From the NCBI RefSeq assembly GCF_034119865.1, contig NZ_CP139421.1, positions 3,162,001 through 3,226,000 of the forward strand: DNA of 64,000 nucleotides, in the 5' to 3' direction. This DNA is from Algoriphagus sp. NG3. Lineage in GTDB: Bacteria > Bacteroidota > Bacteroidia > Cytophagales > Cyclobacteriaceae. A model generated the notes under the pieces. That model had not been told where the DNA came from. It made no database searches and saw nothing but the letters and a program-made list of their open reading frames with translations. Positions 33,711 to 41,883 of this stretch are shown here, one piece after another. How positions within the stretch are numbered: position 1 is the stretch's first letter; the number at the start of each line of letters is the position of its first letter. The translations under genes were made by a program, and so were the position numbers.

Positions 33711-35162
33711 TTATTCTCCCTGAGCCAAGGAATATCCTCTAACCCCATCAAAAGAATACAGGTTTTCGGTCTTGATGAAGTCAAACCCCAGTTCTTCTAC
33801 CTGCTTTAGTAATTCACGAACTTGAGCATGTGTAATTGTAGCTTGTTCAGCATTTTGGAACCTGCATCTCCAGTGATCTGTACAGAAGGATTCACGCATC
33901 CCGTCTGGGAATACTTTGATCCCTCTATTGGTGATCAATGTCAATTGCAATCCATCGGCATTTGCCTGACGAAGCTTCTCTCCCAATATTTGTGGATCTC
34001 TCCCTGGTTCATCCCAATCCACAAACACATCCACTCCTATCAGTTCTTTTTTAGCTTTGGTCACCGGCGACACAAAGACATTCATTGGAGAAGTATCCTT
34101 ATCAAATTCAGCCGGGATCATAGAAGAAGGCAGTTGCCCCAGTCTTTCGATCACAGCGTCGGCAAATTCTTCCGTTCCCACTTTTTTGGTAGAAAGTTTT
34201 TCCTGATAGATATCACCAGTATGGATCCCATCCTCTAGCGTTTTCATCCAGGCGTTGGATATTTTTTCCGCAACCTCCGGCTGACCGATGTGTACCAACA
34301 TCATAATTGCGCCATTCAGCAGGCCTGAGGGATTGGCGATGCCTAACCCAGTAATATCAGGAGCAGATCCGTGAATCGCTTCAAACATCGCTACTTCTTC
34401 ACCCACGTTGGCCGAACCACCTAGTCCTACTGATCCTGTCACCTGAGCCGCTACATCAGAAATAATATCTCCATAGAGGTTCAAAGTAACGATCACGTCA
34501 AAAGTTTCTGGTCTATCTGCAATCAGAGCAGTTCCGATATCGATGATTTTGTGGTCAGTCTGGATATCCGGATATTCCTTAGAAATCTCATCAAAAGTCT
34601 TATGGAAAAGACCATCAGCGAGTTTCATGATGTTATCTTTAGTCATACAGGTCACTTTCTTGCGACCGTATTTTTTGGCATATTCAAAAGCGTAACGGAT
34701 AATTTTCTCAGAACCGGGCTTAGAGATCAATTTTAAAGACTGGACTACCTCTTGAGTCTGTCTATGCTCGATTCCTGCATAGAGATCCTCCTCATTTTCA
34801 CGTATGATTACTAAATCTGTGCCCGGAAAATGCGTCTTGATAAAAGGAGAAAATGCTTTGCACGGTCTTACATTGGCATATAAACCAAAAGAAGTCCGGG
34901 TAGTGACATTTAAGGATTTAAAACCGCCACCTTGAGGTGTGGTAATCGGAGCCTTCAGGAAAACTTTTGTTTCTCTTAGCGATTCGAAGGCATTCGGTTC
35001 CATGCCGGAACTGATGCCTTTGAGGTAAACTTGCTCACCTATTTCGATTACATCATATTCAAGTTCAGCACCTGCTGCTTCGAGAATCGCCAAGGTAGCT
35101 TTCATGATTTCCGGGCCGATCCCGTCACCATAAGCCACCGTAATTTTTCTTTTGGAAGACAT
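33711..35162 (-). CDS. icd: NADP-dependent isocitrate dehydrogenase (long type with C-terminal extension)
   Basis: A 483-residue citric-acid-cycle enzyme converting isocitrate to 2-oxoglutarate. The N-terminal three-quarters is the IDH/IMDH beta-decarboxylating core: YGDGIGPEI at the start, substrate-loop Ser/Asn in FKSLNVTTRTSFGLYANVRP, IIRENEEDLYAGIEH, catalytic YAFEYAKKYGRKKVT and metal-binding NLYGDIISDVAAQ. A C-terminal extension of about 130 residues follows, as in the Rickettsia/Thermus-like long group. Cofactor preference for NADP is family inference. It is monocistronic with its own terminator. Confidence 0.92.
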   Translation of the reverse strand: MSSKRKITVAYGDGIGPEIMKATLAILEAAGAELEYDVIEIGEQVYLKGISSGMEPNAFESLRETKVFLKAPITTPQGGGFKSLNVTTRTSFGLYANVRPCKAFSPFIKTHFPGTDLVIIRENEEDLYAGIEHRQTQEVVQSLKLISKPGSEKIIRYAFEYAKKYGRKKVTCMTKDNIMKLADGLFHKTFDEISKEYPDIQTDHKIIDIGTALIADRPETFDVIVTLNLYGDIISDVAAQVTGSVGLGGSANVGEEVAMFEAIHGSAPDITGLGIANPSGLLNGAIMMLVHIGQPEVAEKISNAWMKTLEDGIHTGDIYQEKLSTKKVGTEEFADAVIERLGQLPSSMIPAEFDKDTSPMNVFVSPVTKAKKELIGVDVFVDWDEPGRDPQILGEKLRQANADGLQLTLITNRGIKVFPDGMRESFCTDHWRCRFQNAEQATITHAQVRELLKQVEELGFDFIKTENLYSFDGVRGYSLAQGE

Positions 35163-35199
35163 ATTAAACTAGCGGATTTAGTTAAAATTCGATTTTGAA

Positions 35200-35207
35200 C
35201 AAAAGTA
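35200..35207 (-). promoter_or_regulatory. Candidate -7 element for the isocitrate dehydrogenase gene
   Basis: On the minus strand this reads TACTTTTG, matching TAnnTTTG, about 38 bases before the start codon. The -33 partner is not evident. Confidence 0.32.
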
Positions 35208-35321
35208 AAGAAAAATACGGAAGCAGGTTTTTGACCTAGGACAAATTCCGCATTATCTGAATCTAAATAATAAAAGGGGGATTTTACTTTATCTTATAGC
35301 TATCATTTTCCAGCGGCACAG

Positions 35322-35352
35322 TTTGGGAATGATGCCCCTGCTTGTATATTTG
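35322..35352 (+). promoter_or_regulatory. Bacteroidota-type promoter of the enoyl-CoA hydratase gene
   Basis: TTTG at 35322-35325 and TATATTTG at 35345-35352 are separated by 19 bases, an exact fit to TTTG-N19-TAnnTTTG. Transcription should begin near 35359, which excludes the in-frame start at 35323 and supports the ATG at 35374. Confidence 0.7.
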
Positions 35353-35373
35353 TTTTACACTCAACGACGAACT

Positions 35374-36159
35374 ATGGCTGATTTCAAAAATATCCTTACT
35401 AATGTGAAAGATAGTGTCCTCTATTTGACCATTAATAGAGCAGATAAAATGAACGCGCTGAATTTTGAGACTTTGGAGGAGTTAAGGTCTATTTTTGAAG
35501 AAGTATCTGACAATAAGGAGATTAAAGCAGTGATTATCACGGGATCTGGTGAAAAGGCCTTCGTCGCCGGAGCGGATATCAGCGAGATAGCTTCACTCAA
35601 TGAAGTGAACGCAAGGAAATTTTCTGAGAGTGGCCAGGAGATTTTCAGCATGATCGAAAACTGTCATAAACCTGTAATTGCCGTCACCAACGGCTATACC
35701 CTAGGAGGTGGATGTGAACTGGCGATGGCCTGCCATATGAGAATCGCTACTTCCAATGCCAAATTCGGCCAGCCGGAGGTAAACCTCGGAATTATCCCGG
35801 GATATGGAGGTACCCAGCGACTGACTATTCTGATAGGAAGAGGCAAGGCCAACGAGCTCATGATGACTGGGGAAATGATAGGTGCCGAAGAAGCTAAATC
35901 ACTTGGTCTAGTCAACCATGTTCTTCCTACCAAGGAAGATGCGATGCTAAAAGCGGAAGAAATAATTGCGAAAATCCTCAGTAAAGCACCACTAGCCATA
36001 GGTATGATTATCGATTGTGTAAACTCGTCTTTTATACCCGATGAAAACGGCTATCAGACTGAGGCCAATAGTTTTGCCAGATGCGTGAAATCCGGGGACT
36101 ACAAGGAAGGAACTTCTGCTTTTCTGGAAAAAAGACAGCCGCACTTCAAAGGAGAATAA
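35374..36159 (+). CDS. Enoyl-CoA hydratase/isomerase (crotonase) family protein
   Basis: A 261-residue crotonase. The oxyanion-hole segments are AFVAGADISEIASL and TLGGGCELAMACHMRIA; catalytic glutamates are E115 (GGCEL) and E135 (GQPEV), the pair required for hydration of 2-enoyl-CoA. It probably hydrates crotonyl- or short-chain enoyl-CoA in fatty-acid or amino-acid breakdown. I start it at 35374 because a consensus promoter overlaps the longer reading. It is followed 15 bases later by the flippase gene, so the two may be co-transcribed although functionally unrelated. Confidence 0.92.
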   Translation: MADFKNILTNVKDSVLYLTINRADKMNALNFETLEELRSIFEEVSDNKEIKAVIITGSGEKAFVAGADISEIASLNEVNARKFSESGQEIFSMIENCHKPVIAVTNGYTLGGGCELAMACHMRIATSNAKFGQPEVNLGIIPGYGGTQRLTILIGRGKANELMMTGEMIGAEEAKSLGLVNHVLPTKEDAMLKAEEIIAKILSKAPLAIGMIIDCVNSSFIPDENGYQTEANSFARCVKSGDYKEGTSAFLEKRQPHFKGE

Positions 36160-36174
36160 GCTCCTTCCTTCTGA

Positions 36175-37680
36175 ATGAGTAATTTCAAAAAACTAGCCGG
36201 ACAAACCGCAGTTTATGGACTGAGTAGTATCCTCGGTCGATCGATTAATTTTTTAATGATTATCGTATATACCGCATACCTCAGCAAAGAGGCTTTGGGG
36301 TCGTTTACGAGTATCTATGCGCTGATCGGATTTATGAATATCGTCTTCACTTACGGGATGGAGACCACATTTTTCAGATACAGTACCGGTAAAAACCTTG
36401 ACCCAAAACAGGTCTATAACTCGACCCAATCCCTACTGGTAATTTCCACCTTGATACTCGGTTCAGGCTTGTATCTGCTTGCCCCCGTACTGGCAGAGTG
36501 GTTAGAATATCCAGGGCAGTATTATTTATTCAGATGGACAGCTATGATACTTTCTTTTGACGCGGTCTTGGCTATCCCTTTTGCCAAACTCCGTCTGGAA
36601 AACAAAGCGCTCATTTTCGCAGGTTCAAAGATCTTTAATATTCTTTTGAACATATTTTTCAATCTACTCCTGATCATAGGATTTCCATACCTGATCTCCT
36701 TGGGTGTGATTCCGGAAGGGTTTCTTGGTTATAGAATGGATTGGGGAGTAGAGTATATTTTGCTTTCTAATCTTTTTGCCAATGGGCTAATCATTCCGTT
36801 TGTTTGGTGGAAAGCAGGTTTATTCCAATTCCAGCTGGAAAAAGATATCATCAAGCCCATGTGGAAATATTCCATCCCTTTGCTTTTCATGGGCCTAGCC
36901 GGAGTTACCAATGAACTGTTTTCAAGATTTTTATTTGAGTATGTTCTGCCTCCCAATTTCTATGCAGGCCTTACCGCCCGGGAAGCTGGAGGAGTATTTG
37001 GGGCAAATTTCAAGCTGGCCATCCTGATGAATCTGGTCATCCAGGCTTTTAAATATGCAGCTGAACCTTTCTTTTTCAAACAGGCATCTGACAAAAACTC
37101 TCCCCTTCTATACGCCAAAGTGATGCATGCCTTCATTTTATTCTGTACAGTGCTTATGGTCGCCATATCCGTAAATCTAAACTGGATTGGGGATTTATTT
37201 TTAAGACGTCCAGGATATGAAGAAGGCCTATTTATAGTGCCTACACTTTTGATGGGATATTTACTTCTTGGAGTGTATTTCAATCTTTCCATTTGGTTTA
37301 AAGTGACCGATCAAACCAAGTATAGCTTCTGGATCACGCTCGCCGGGGCAGTTCTGACAATTGTGATAATTTATGTTTTCGTTCCCATTTGGGGGTATAT
37401 GGGAGGTGCGCTTAGCACTATTTCTTGCTATCTCCTCATGTGCGTCCTTTGCTATTGGTATGGTCAAAAACATTACCCTATACCATATAAAACAGCAAAA
37501 GGGCTTTTCTACCTTTTCTTCGCTTTTATAATCAGCTATTTAGGTTTTTACCTGAATGTGGGTAACCCGGTTCTTAATTTCCTCTTGAAAAACAGTATCA
37601 TCCTGTCCTACCTACTTTTATTAACCATCTGGGAGAAAGAGTTTATAAAGGCCTATCTACCCGAAAGAAAGGCGCTCTGA
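36175..37680 (+). CDS. Polysaccharide/oligosaccharide flippase (Wzx/MATE-like)
   Basis: A 501-residue polytopic membrane protein with about 14 hydrophobic helices. The opening (KKLAGQTAVYGLSSILGRSINFLMI) and the central EYVLPP...GVFGANFKLAILMNLVIQAFKYAAEPFFF block are typical of the polysaccharide biosynthesis flippase family of Bacteroidota. It should move lipid-linked sugars across the inner membrane. Next on the strand are a TPR protein, a DUF4292 lipoprotein and an EnvC-like protein, an order I recall as common in this phylum. Confidence 0.88.
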   Translation: MSNFKKLAGQTAVYGLSSILGRSINFLMIIVYTAYLSKEALGSFTSIYALIGFMNIVFTYGMETTFFRYSTGKNLDPKQVYNSTQSLLVISTLILGSGLYLLAPVLAEWLEYPGQYYLFRWTAMILSFDAVLAIPFAKLRLENKALIFAGSKIFNILLNIFFNLLLIIGFPYLISLGVIPEGFLGYRMDWGVEYILLSNLFANGLIIPFVWWKAGLFQFQLEKDIIKPMWKYSIPLLFMGLAGVTNELFSRFLFEYVLPPNFYAGLTAREAGGVFGANFKLAILMNLVIQAFKYAAEPFFFKQASDKNSPLLYAKVMHAFILFCTVLMVAISVNLNWIGDLFLRRPGYEEGLFIVPTLLMGYLLLGVYFNLSIWFKVTDQTKYSFWITLAGAVLTIVIIYVFVPIWGYMGGALSTISCYLLMCVLCYWYGQKHYPIPYKTAKGLFYLFFAFIISYLGFYLNVGNPVLNFLLKNSIILSYLLLLTIWEKEFIKAYLPERKAL

Positions 37681-37802
37681 TTTAAATTTTCACAAACATG
37701 GGATCATTTTTAAAAGAACTATCGTTATCACATCATCAATCCCAGCTATATTCAAATAATTCATTCATAAACTCAAACAAAGCCTATTAACATAAAAGGC
37801 AT

Positions 37803-37810
37803 TATGTTTG
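37803..37810 (+). promoter_or_regulatory. Candidate -7 element before the TPR gene
   Basis: TATGTTTG matches TAnnTTTG, 28 bases before the GTG start at 37839. No -33 TTTG at the usual spacing. Confidence 0.33.
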
Positions 37811-37838
37811 TAAATTAAAGCTGCAGCCTCAAATTCCC

Positions 37839-39566
37839 GTGAATTTAAAAAAACACCTTCTCATAATCCTCCTAGTCGCTTTCGGCTCTACCGCTGGTTT
37901 TGCCCAAGACATACTTTCCAAAAAAGAGCGCAAAGCTCAGTTAAAGGAATCCCAAAGTACCAGATATTTCATTGAAGGTGAAAAGAATCTTGTTCTGGAT
38001 GACTTGGAAAAAGCCTTTTTCTATTTTCAAAAAGCGCTGGAACACACTCCTGAAGAACCTGCCATCCATTATAAGTTAGCCGAGGTACTCGTGAAAGCAA
38101 ATCAGGCAGATAAAGCTATGCCTTATGCCTCTAAAGCCGCGGAATTGGATGGTGAAAACAAGTATTATTCCTTAATGCTTGCGGAGATCTACACCAATCA
38201 GAAACAACCACTAAAAGCTGCTGAAATACTGGAGAGATTAACGGAAGATGGAGAGAACAATCAGCAATACACCCTGGATCTGGCTTCTATCTACCTTAAT
38301 GTGGGCGAGTTGGAAAAAGCACTGATTGTATTGGATAGAGCTGAGGAATATTACGGTGTGATGGAACCCATTACTGTCCAAAAGCAAAGAATCTATCTGA
38401 ATAACAACAACTTAAGTGAAGCCATTGCAGAAGGCGAAAGACTCGTGGAAGCTCGTCCAGGAAATCCATCGTACGTGATGAACCTTGTTGAAATCCTTTA
38501 TAACAACAACAGGGTTGACCAAGCGCTTGAGCTAGTACTCGATGAAATCAAAAAATACCCAAACCAGCCGGAATTGCAAATGGCTGCCCACACCCTGCTT
38601 AAAGAAAAGGGAGAGCTTAAACAGTCAAACCATTACTTATATTCAGCATTTGCCAGCCCTGATCTTGATCCAGAGGTGAAATCAAAAGCTTTCGTAAGTC
38701 AATTAAATGAAATCAAAACACAGGAACGTGACACTCTTCTAGACAGTCTGGAATCACTTATGCTGACTACCAGTCCTGATAACGCCGATATTTATGCTGC
38801 CATAGGTGAGCGTAGGATGAAAGACCAAAACCCTAAAGAAGGCATCTCCTACTTCAAAAAATCACTTTTGATCAAGCCTAAAAACGCAAAATTATTGGAA
38901 CAGGTAATATTGGGTACTTTTGGAGAAGATGCGGATTTCAGTGAATTAGAAAAGTTCACTATTCTGGGAGTGGACGAGTTCCCACAAAATCCTGAATTCT
39001 GGTTTTATGACGGCATAGTAAAGTCTGCCCAAAAGAAGGACGAAGAAGCTGTTGTTTCCCTCCAAAAATCTATAGAGCTAAACAACAATAAAAACCCACA
39101 ATTGGATCAAGTGGCTTTAGGATCACTTGGAAACTCACTTTATAATTTGGGGCAGAAAGAAGAAGCTTTCAAGAATTACGACAAGGCACTGGTAATCAAT
39201 CCTAATGACGAACAAGTCCTAAACAACTATTCCTACTTTCTCTCCCTGGAGAAGCAGGACTTAGAAAAAGCAAAATCCATGTCTGGCAAAGTTGTGAAGA
39301 GATTCCCAGATAATGGCACTTTCCTTGATACGCATGCTTGGGTCCTTTTCCAAATGGAGGACTATGAGGGAGCAAAGAAATTTATGGACTTGGCTTTAAA
39401 ACATGAAACAGAGCCTAGTGCGGTGATGCTAGAGCATTATGGTGATATTTTATTCCATCTTGGCAAAAAAAATGAAGCACTTGGTTATTGGAAACAAGCG
39501 GAAGGAAAACCAGAAGCATCAGAAAAACTTTCACAAAAAATCAAAGAAGGGAAATACCATGAATAA
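37839..39566 (+). CDS. Exported tetratricopeptide repeat protein
   Basis: A 575-residue protein with a Sec signal (hydrophobic 7-21, cleavage after GFAQ) and about a dozen TPR-like helical pairs, recognisable from patterns such as AFFYFQKALEHTPEEPAIHYKLAEV and EAFKNYDKALVINPNDEQVLNNY. It probably acts as a periplasmic or outer-membrane-associated scaffold in envelope assembly. It starts at GTG. Its last eight bases overlap the DUF4292 gene, so they are translationally coupled. Confidence 0.87.
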   Translation: MNLKKHLLIILLVAFGSTAGFAQDILSKKERKAQLKESQSTRYFIEGEKNLVLDDLEKAFFYFQKALEHTPEEPAIHYKLAEVLVKANQADKAMPYASKAAELDGENKYYSLMLAEIYTNQKQPLKAAEILERLTEDGENNQQYTLDLASIYLNVGELEKALIVLDRAEEYYGVMEPITVQKQRIYLNNNNLSEAIAEGERLVEARPGNPSYVMNLVEILYNNNRVDQALELVLDEIKKYPNQPELQMAAHTLLKEKGELKQSNHYLYSAFASPDLDPEVKSKAFVSQLNEIKTQERDTLLDSLESLMLTTSPDNADIYAAIGERRMKDQNPKEGISYFKKSLLIKPKNAKLLEQVILGTFGEDADFSELEKFTILGVDEFPQNPEFWFYDGIVKSAQKKDEEAVVSLQKSIELNNNKNPQLDQVALGSLGNSLYNLGQKEEAFKNYDKALVINPNDEQVLNNYSYFLSLEKQDLEKAKSMSGKVVKRFPDNGTFLDTHAWVLFQMEDYEGAKKFMDLALKHETEPSAVMLEHYGDILFHLGKKNEALGYWKQAEGKPEASEKLSQKIKEGKYHE

Positions 39567-40299
39567 ACTTTTTTCGGGGATAGTACTCATCTTAGGTTTG
39601 GGTCTGTTGGTATCCTGTTCAAAAAAAACCACGATCTTTCAAGCAAACGGTAAAATGGAAGATTTCTCTCCCATCTATACTGACTACGATTACATGAGTG
39701 CCAAAGCCAAGGTGGTGATAGAAGAAGAATCAGGCAAGATCACTCGGGGGAGTTTAAACCTTCGATCCAAAAAAGATTCAGTTCTTTGGTTTGTGATTTC
39801 CCCAGGTATGGGCATGGAAGCCGTCCGGGGTCTGATCACTCAGGAAAAGATCCAGATCAAAGACAGGATAGGAAAAGAAGACGTCAACCTCACTTTTACG
39901 GAATTTGAAACTATTTATGGGCTGAAACTATCACTGGAAATATTCCAAAACCTGCTTTTTGCCAACCCTCCTTATGAAGCAGATTATAAGGACAGATTAG
40001 TACGTGTGGGAAAATCTTTTGAACTGACCCAGGTGCGGGACAAAGTACGGTATTTCTCCAAAGTAGATGTCAATCACCGGAAGGTTTCCGAAATGGTGAG
40101 TAACTCTTTGGATGATAGAGGATCTCTGTTGGCCAGCTATGCCACCTTTCAGGATGTAGATTCCAATCCATTTCCGTTTGAAGTGCTTTATAAGCTGGCT
40201 TACCAGCTACCAGAAGGAGGGCAAAACACCATCATCAATGTAGAATGGACTTCCGTTGATCTAAATTCACAACCACTTAGCTTCCCTTTCAAATTTTGA
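39559..40299 (+). CDS. DUF4292 domain lipoprotein
   Basis: A 246-residue lipoprotein: the signal ends at the lipobox LLVSC, Cys20. The rest is beta-rich and matches the pattern of DUF4292 (SAKAKVVIEEESGKITRGSLNLRSKKDSVLWFVISP, split here by reading), reminiscent of LolA/LolB-like lipoprotein carriers, though that similarity is inference. The start at 39559 is fixed by the signal peptide; longer frames to 39439 overlap the TPR gene. It lies between TPR and EnvC-like genes and likely works in envelope biogenesis. Confidence 0.83.
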   Translation: MNKLFSGIVLILGLGLLVSCSKKTTIFQANGKMEDFSPIYTDYDYMSAKAKVVIEEESGKITRGSLNLRSKKDSVLWFVISPGMGMEAVRGLITQEKIQIKDRIGKEDVNLTFTEFETIYGLKLSLEIFQNLLFANPPYEADYKDRLVRVGKSFELTQVRDKVRYFSKVDVNHRKVSEMVSNSLDDRGSLLASYATFQDVDSNPFPFEVLYKLAYQLPEGGQNTIINVEWTSVDLNSQPLSFPFKF

Positions 40300-40304
40300 A
40301 TTGC

Positions 40305-41552
40305 ATGCTCCGCAACTACCTTATTCCATTTAGCCTTCTGATTGGATTAGTGATCTTTTCTTCAGCTGACCTAGCTGCGCAAACAAAAAAGACCAGGGAG
40401 CAGCTAGAAAAAGAAAAAGCTGAGGTTCAGGCCCGCTTAGTTGAATTTGACAAAATCTTAAAGCAAACCACCGCCACGAAGAAAAGTTCGATAGGTGAAC
40501 TAAATGCTGTCACCAGACAGTTCCAAACCCAAACCAGACTGGTGAATACCTTGGACAGAGAGGTGAAACTGATCAACCAAGAGATCAAAGAAACTGAAGA
40601 AAAAATCACTAGTCTGGAAACTCAGCTCATGGAACTCAAAGCTGAATATGGCAGAATGATCTATAACGCATCAAAACTGAACCGCGGACTTTCCATCGTT
40701 TCCTTTGTCTTCAGTTCTGCCAATTTCAACCAGCTTTATGCCCGTCTGATGTATCTGAAACAATATTCAGACAGCCGAAAACAGCAAGCCGCCCAGATAG
40801 AAAAATTGACTCTTGAACTTGTCAACCAGCGAGCCTTACTGGATAGTAAAAAGGAAGAAAAAGAAAAAGTACTGGAAGAAGAGCGCAAACAGCGGGCTGA
40901 ACTGGATAAAATGAAGCGTCAGCAGCAAGGCCTGGTGAATACCTTGACTTCCAAGGAACAGGACATCAAAAAGCAAATCGCGGCAACCAAAAAGCAGCAG
41001 GATCAACTTAACAGAATGATCAAGCAAGTGATCGAGGATGAGATTAGGCGAGCTGAAGCCGCAGCTAAAAAAGAAAACAGCACAGCCACCAAGTCCTCTG
41101 GTACCAGTATGCCGATGACTCCTGAAGTAGCCGCTCTTTCCAATTCCTTTGCCGGAAACAAAGGGAGATTGCCTTGGCCAGTGGAAACAGGGTTCGTATC
41201 CCAAGGATTTGGATCTTATCCCCACCCTACTTTGAAGGGCATCACTATGGAAAGTGATGGGGTGGATATCCGCACCCAACCTAATTCCAACGTCAGAGCA
41301 GTATTCGATGGTACAGTGACCAAAATCACCACCATGCCAGGTTTTGGAGGAACAGTGATCATCAAACATGGGGAGTATTATACCATGTATAGTAAGCTCA
41401 AAACCATTACTGTAAAATCAGGACAAACAATAAGTGCAAAAGACGTAATTGGCCAAGTAGCTACAGGAGCAAATGGCGAAGCAGAGGTTCATTTTCAGAC
41501 CTGGAAAGGATTGACGGTAATGAATCCTTCTGCCTGGCTTACATCCAAGTAG
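40305..41552 (+). CDS. EnvC-like murein hydrolase activator with coiled coil and degenerate LytM domain
   Basis: About 415 residues: signal peptide (cleavage after LAAQ), a long coiled coil of roughly 220 residues (KTREQLEKEKAEVQARLVEF onwards) and a C-terminal LytM/M23 domain. The zinc ligands are mostly missing: the HxxxD region reads SDGVD, the YxHL motif reads YSKL and the HxH motif reads EVHF. A degenerate LytM after a coiled coil is the EnvC architecture, which activates amidases rather than cutting peptidoglycan. The ATG at 40305 is preferred; a TTG at 40296 is also possible. Confidence 0.88.
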   Translation: MLRNYLIPFSLLIGLVIFSSADLAAQTKKTREQLEKEKAEVQARLVEFDKILKQTTATKKSSIGELNAVTRQFQTQTRLVNTLDREVKLINQEIKETEEKITSLETQLMELKAEYGRMIYNASKLNRGLSIVSFVFSSANFNQLYARLMYLKQYSDSRKQQAAQIEKLTLELVNQRALLDSKKEEKEKVLEEERKQRAELDKMKRQQQGLVNTLTSKEQDIKKQIAATKKQQDQLNRMIKQVIEDEIRRAEAAAKKENSTATKSSGTSMPMTPEVAALSNSFAGNKGRLPWPVETGFVSQGFGSYPHPTLKGITMESDGVDIRTQPNSNVRAVFDGTVTKITTMPGFGGTVIIKHGEYYTMYSKLKTITVKSGQTISAKDVIGQVATGANGEAEVHFQTWKGLTVMNPSAWLTSK

Positions 41553-41602
41553 TATAGAATTGCGTATATTCACAAAAAAGATAGCGAGCTTTTCCGTTGA
41601 AC

Positions 41603-41633
41603 TTTGTGTAAGCGGATCACAGTTATATCTTTG
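41603..41633 (+). promoter_or_regulatory. Bacteroidota-type promoter of the tatA gene
   Basis: TTTG at 41603-41606 and TATCTTTG at 41626-41633 are 19 bases apart, an exact match to the phylum consensus TTTG-N19-TAnnTTTG. The start codon follows 31 bases later. Confidence 0.72.
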
Positions 41634-41664
41634 TAACCTCATTTACCCTTAAACACACACCATC

Positions 41665-41865
41665 ATGACTACATTAGGTTTCATTCAAAACATGGGCGGT
41701 GGCTCGATCGTATTGATCGTATTGGTCGTCCTTCTATTGTTTGGTGCTAAAAGAATACCTGAATTGGCTCGTGGCCTTGGACGTGGCATCAGAGAGTTTA
41801 AAGATGCCACTAAGGACATTCAGAATGACCTTGAAGAAGGGCTGAAAGACGACAAGAAGAAGTAA
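41665..41865 (+). CDS. tatA: Sec-independent protein translocase subunit TatA/TatE
   Basis: A 66-residue TatA: one N-terminal membrane helix (about residues 11-28), the hinge LLFGAKRIPELARGLGRG and an amphipathic helix followed by a charged tail ending in DDKKK. It oligomerises into the Tat pore. At least three proteins in this window (both enolase-superfamily enzymes and the TIM-barrel protein) carry twin-arginine signals and would use it. tatC is not here. The gene has its own consensus promoter and is followed after 18 bases by gatA. Confidence 0.95.
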   Translation: MTTLGFIQNMGGGSIVLIVLVVLLLFGAKRIPELARGLGRGIREFKDATKDIQNDLEEGLKDDKKK

Positions 41866-41883
41866 TCCCTTAAGCCAAGAAAA

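Noticed and set aside
40836..41369. 177-residue frame opposite the EnvC-like gene
   Set aside because: Antisense to the coiled coil and LytM domain; its Phe/Leu-rich tail reflects Lys/Glu codons on the real strand.
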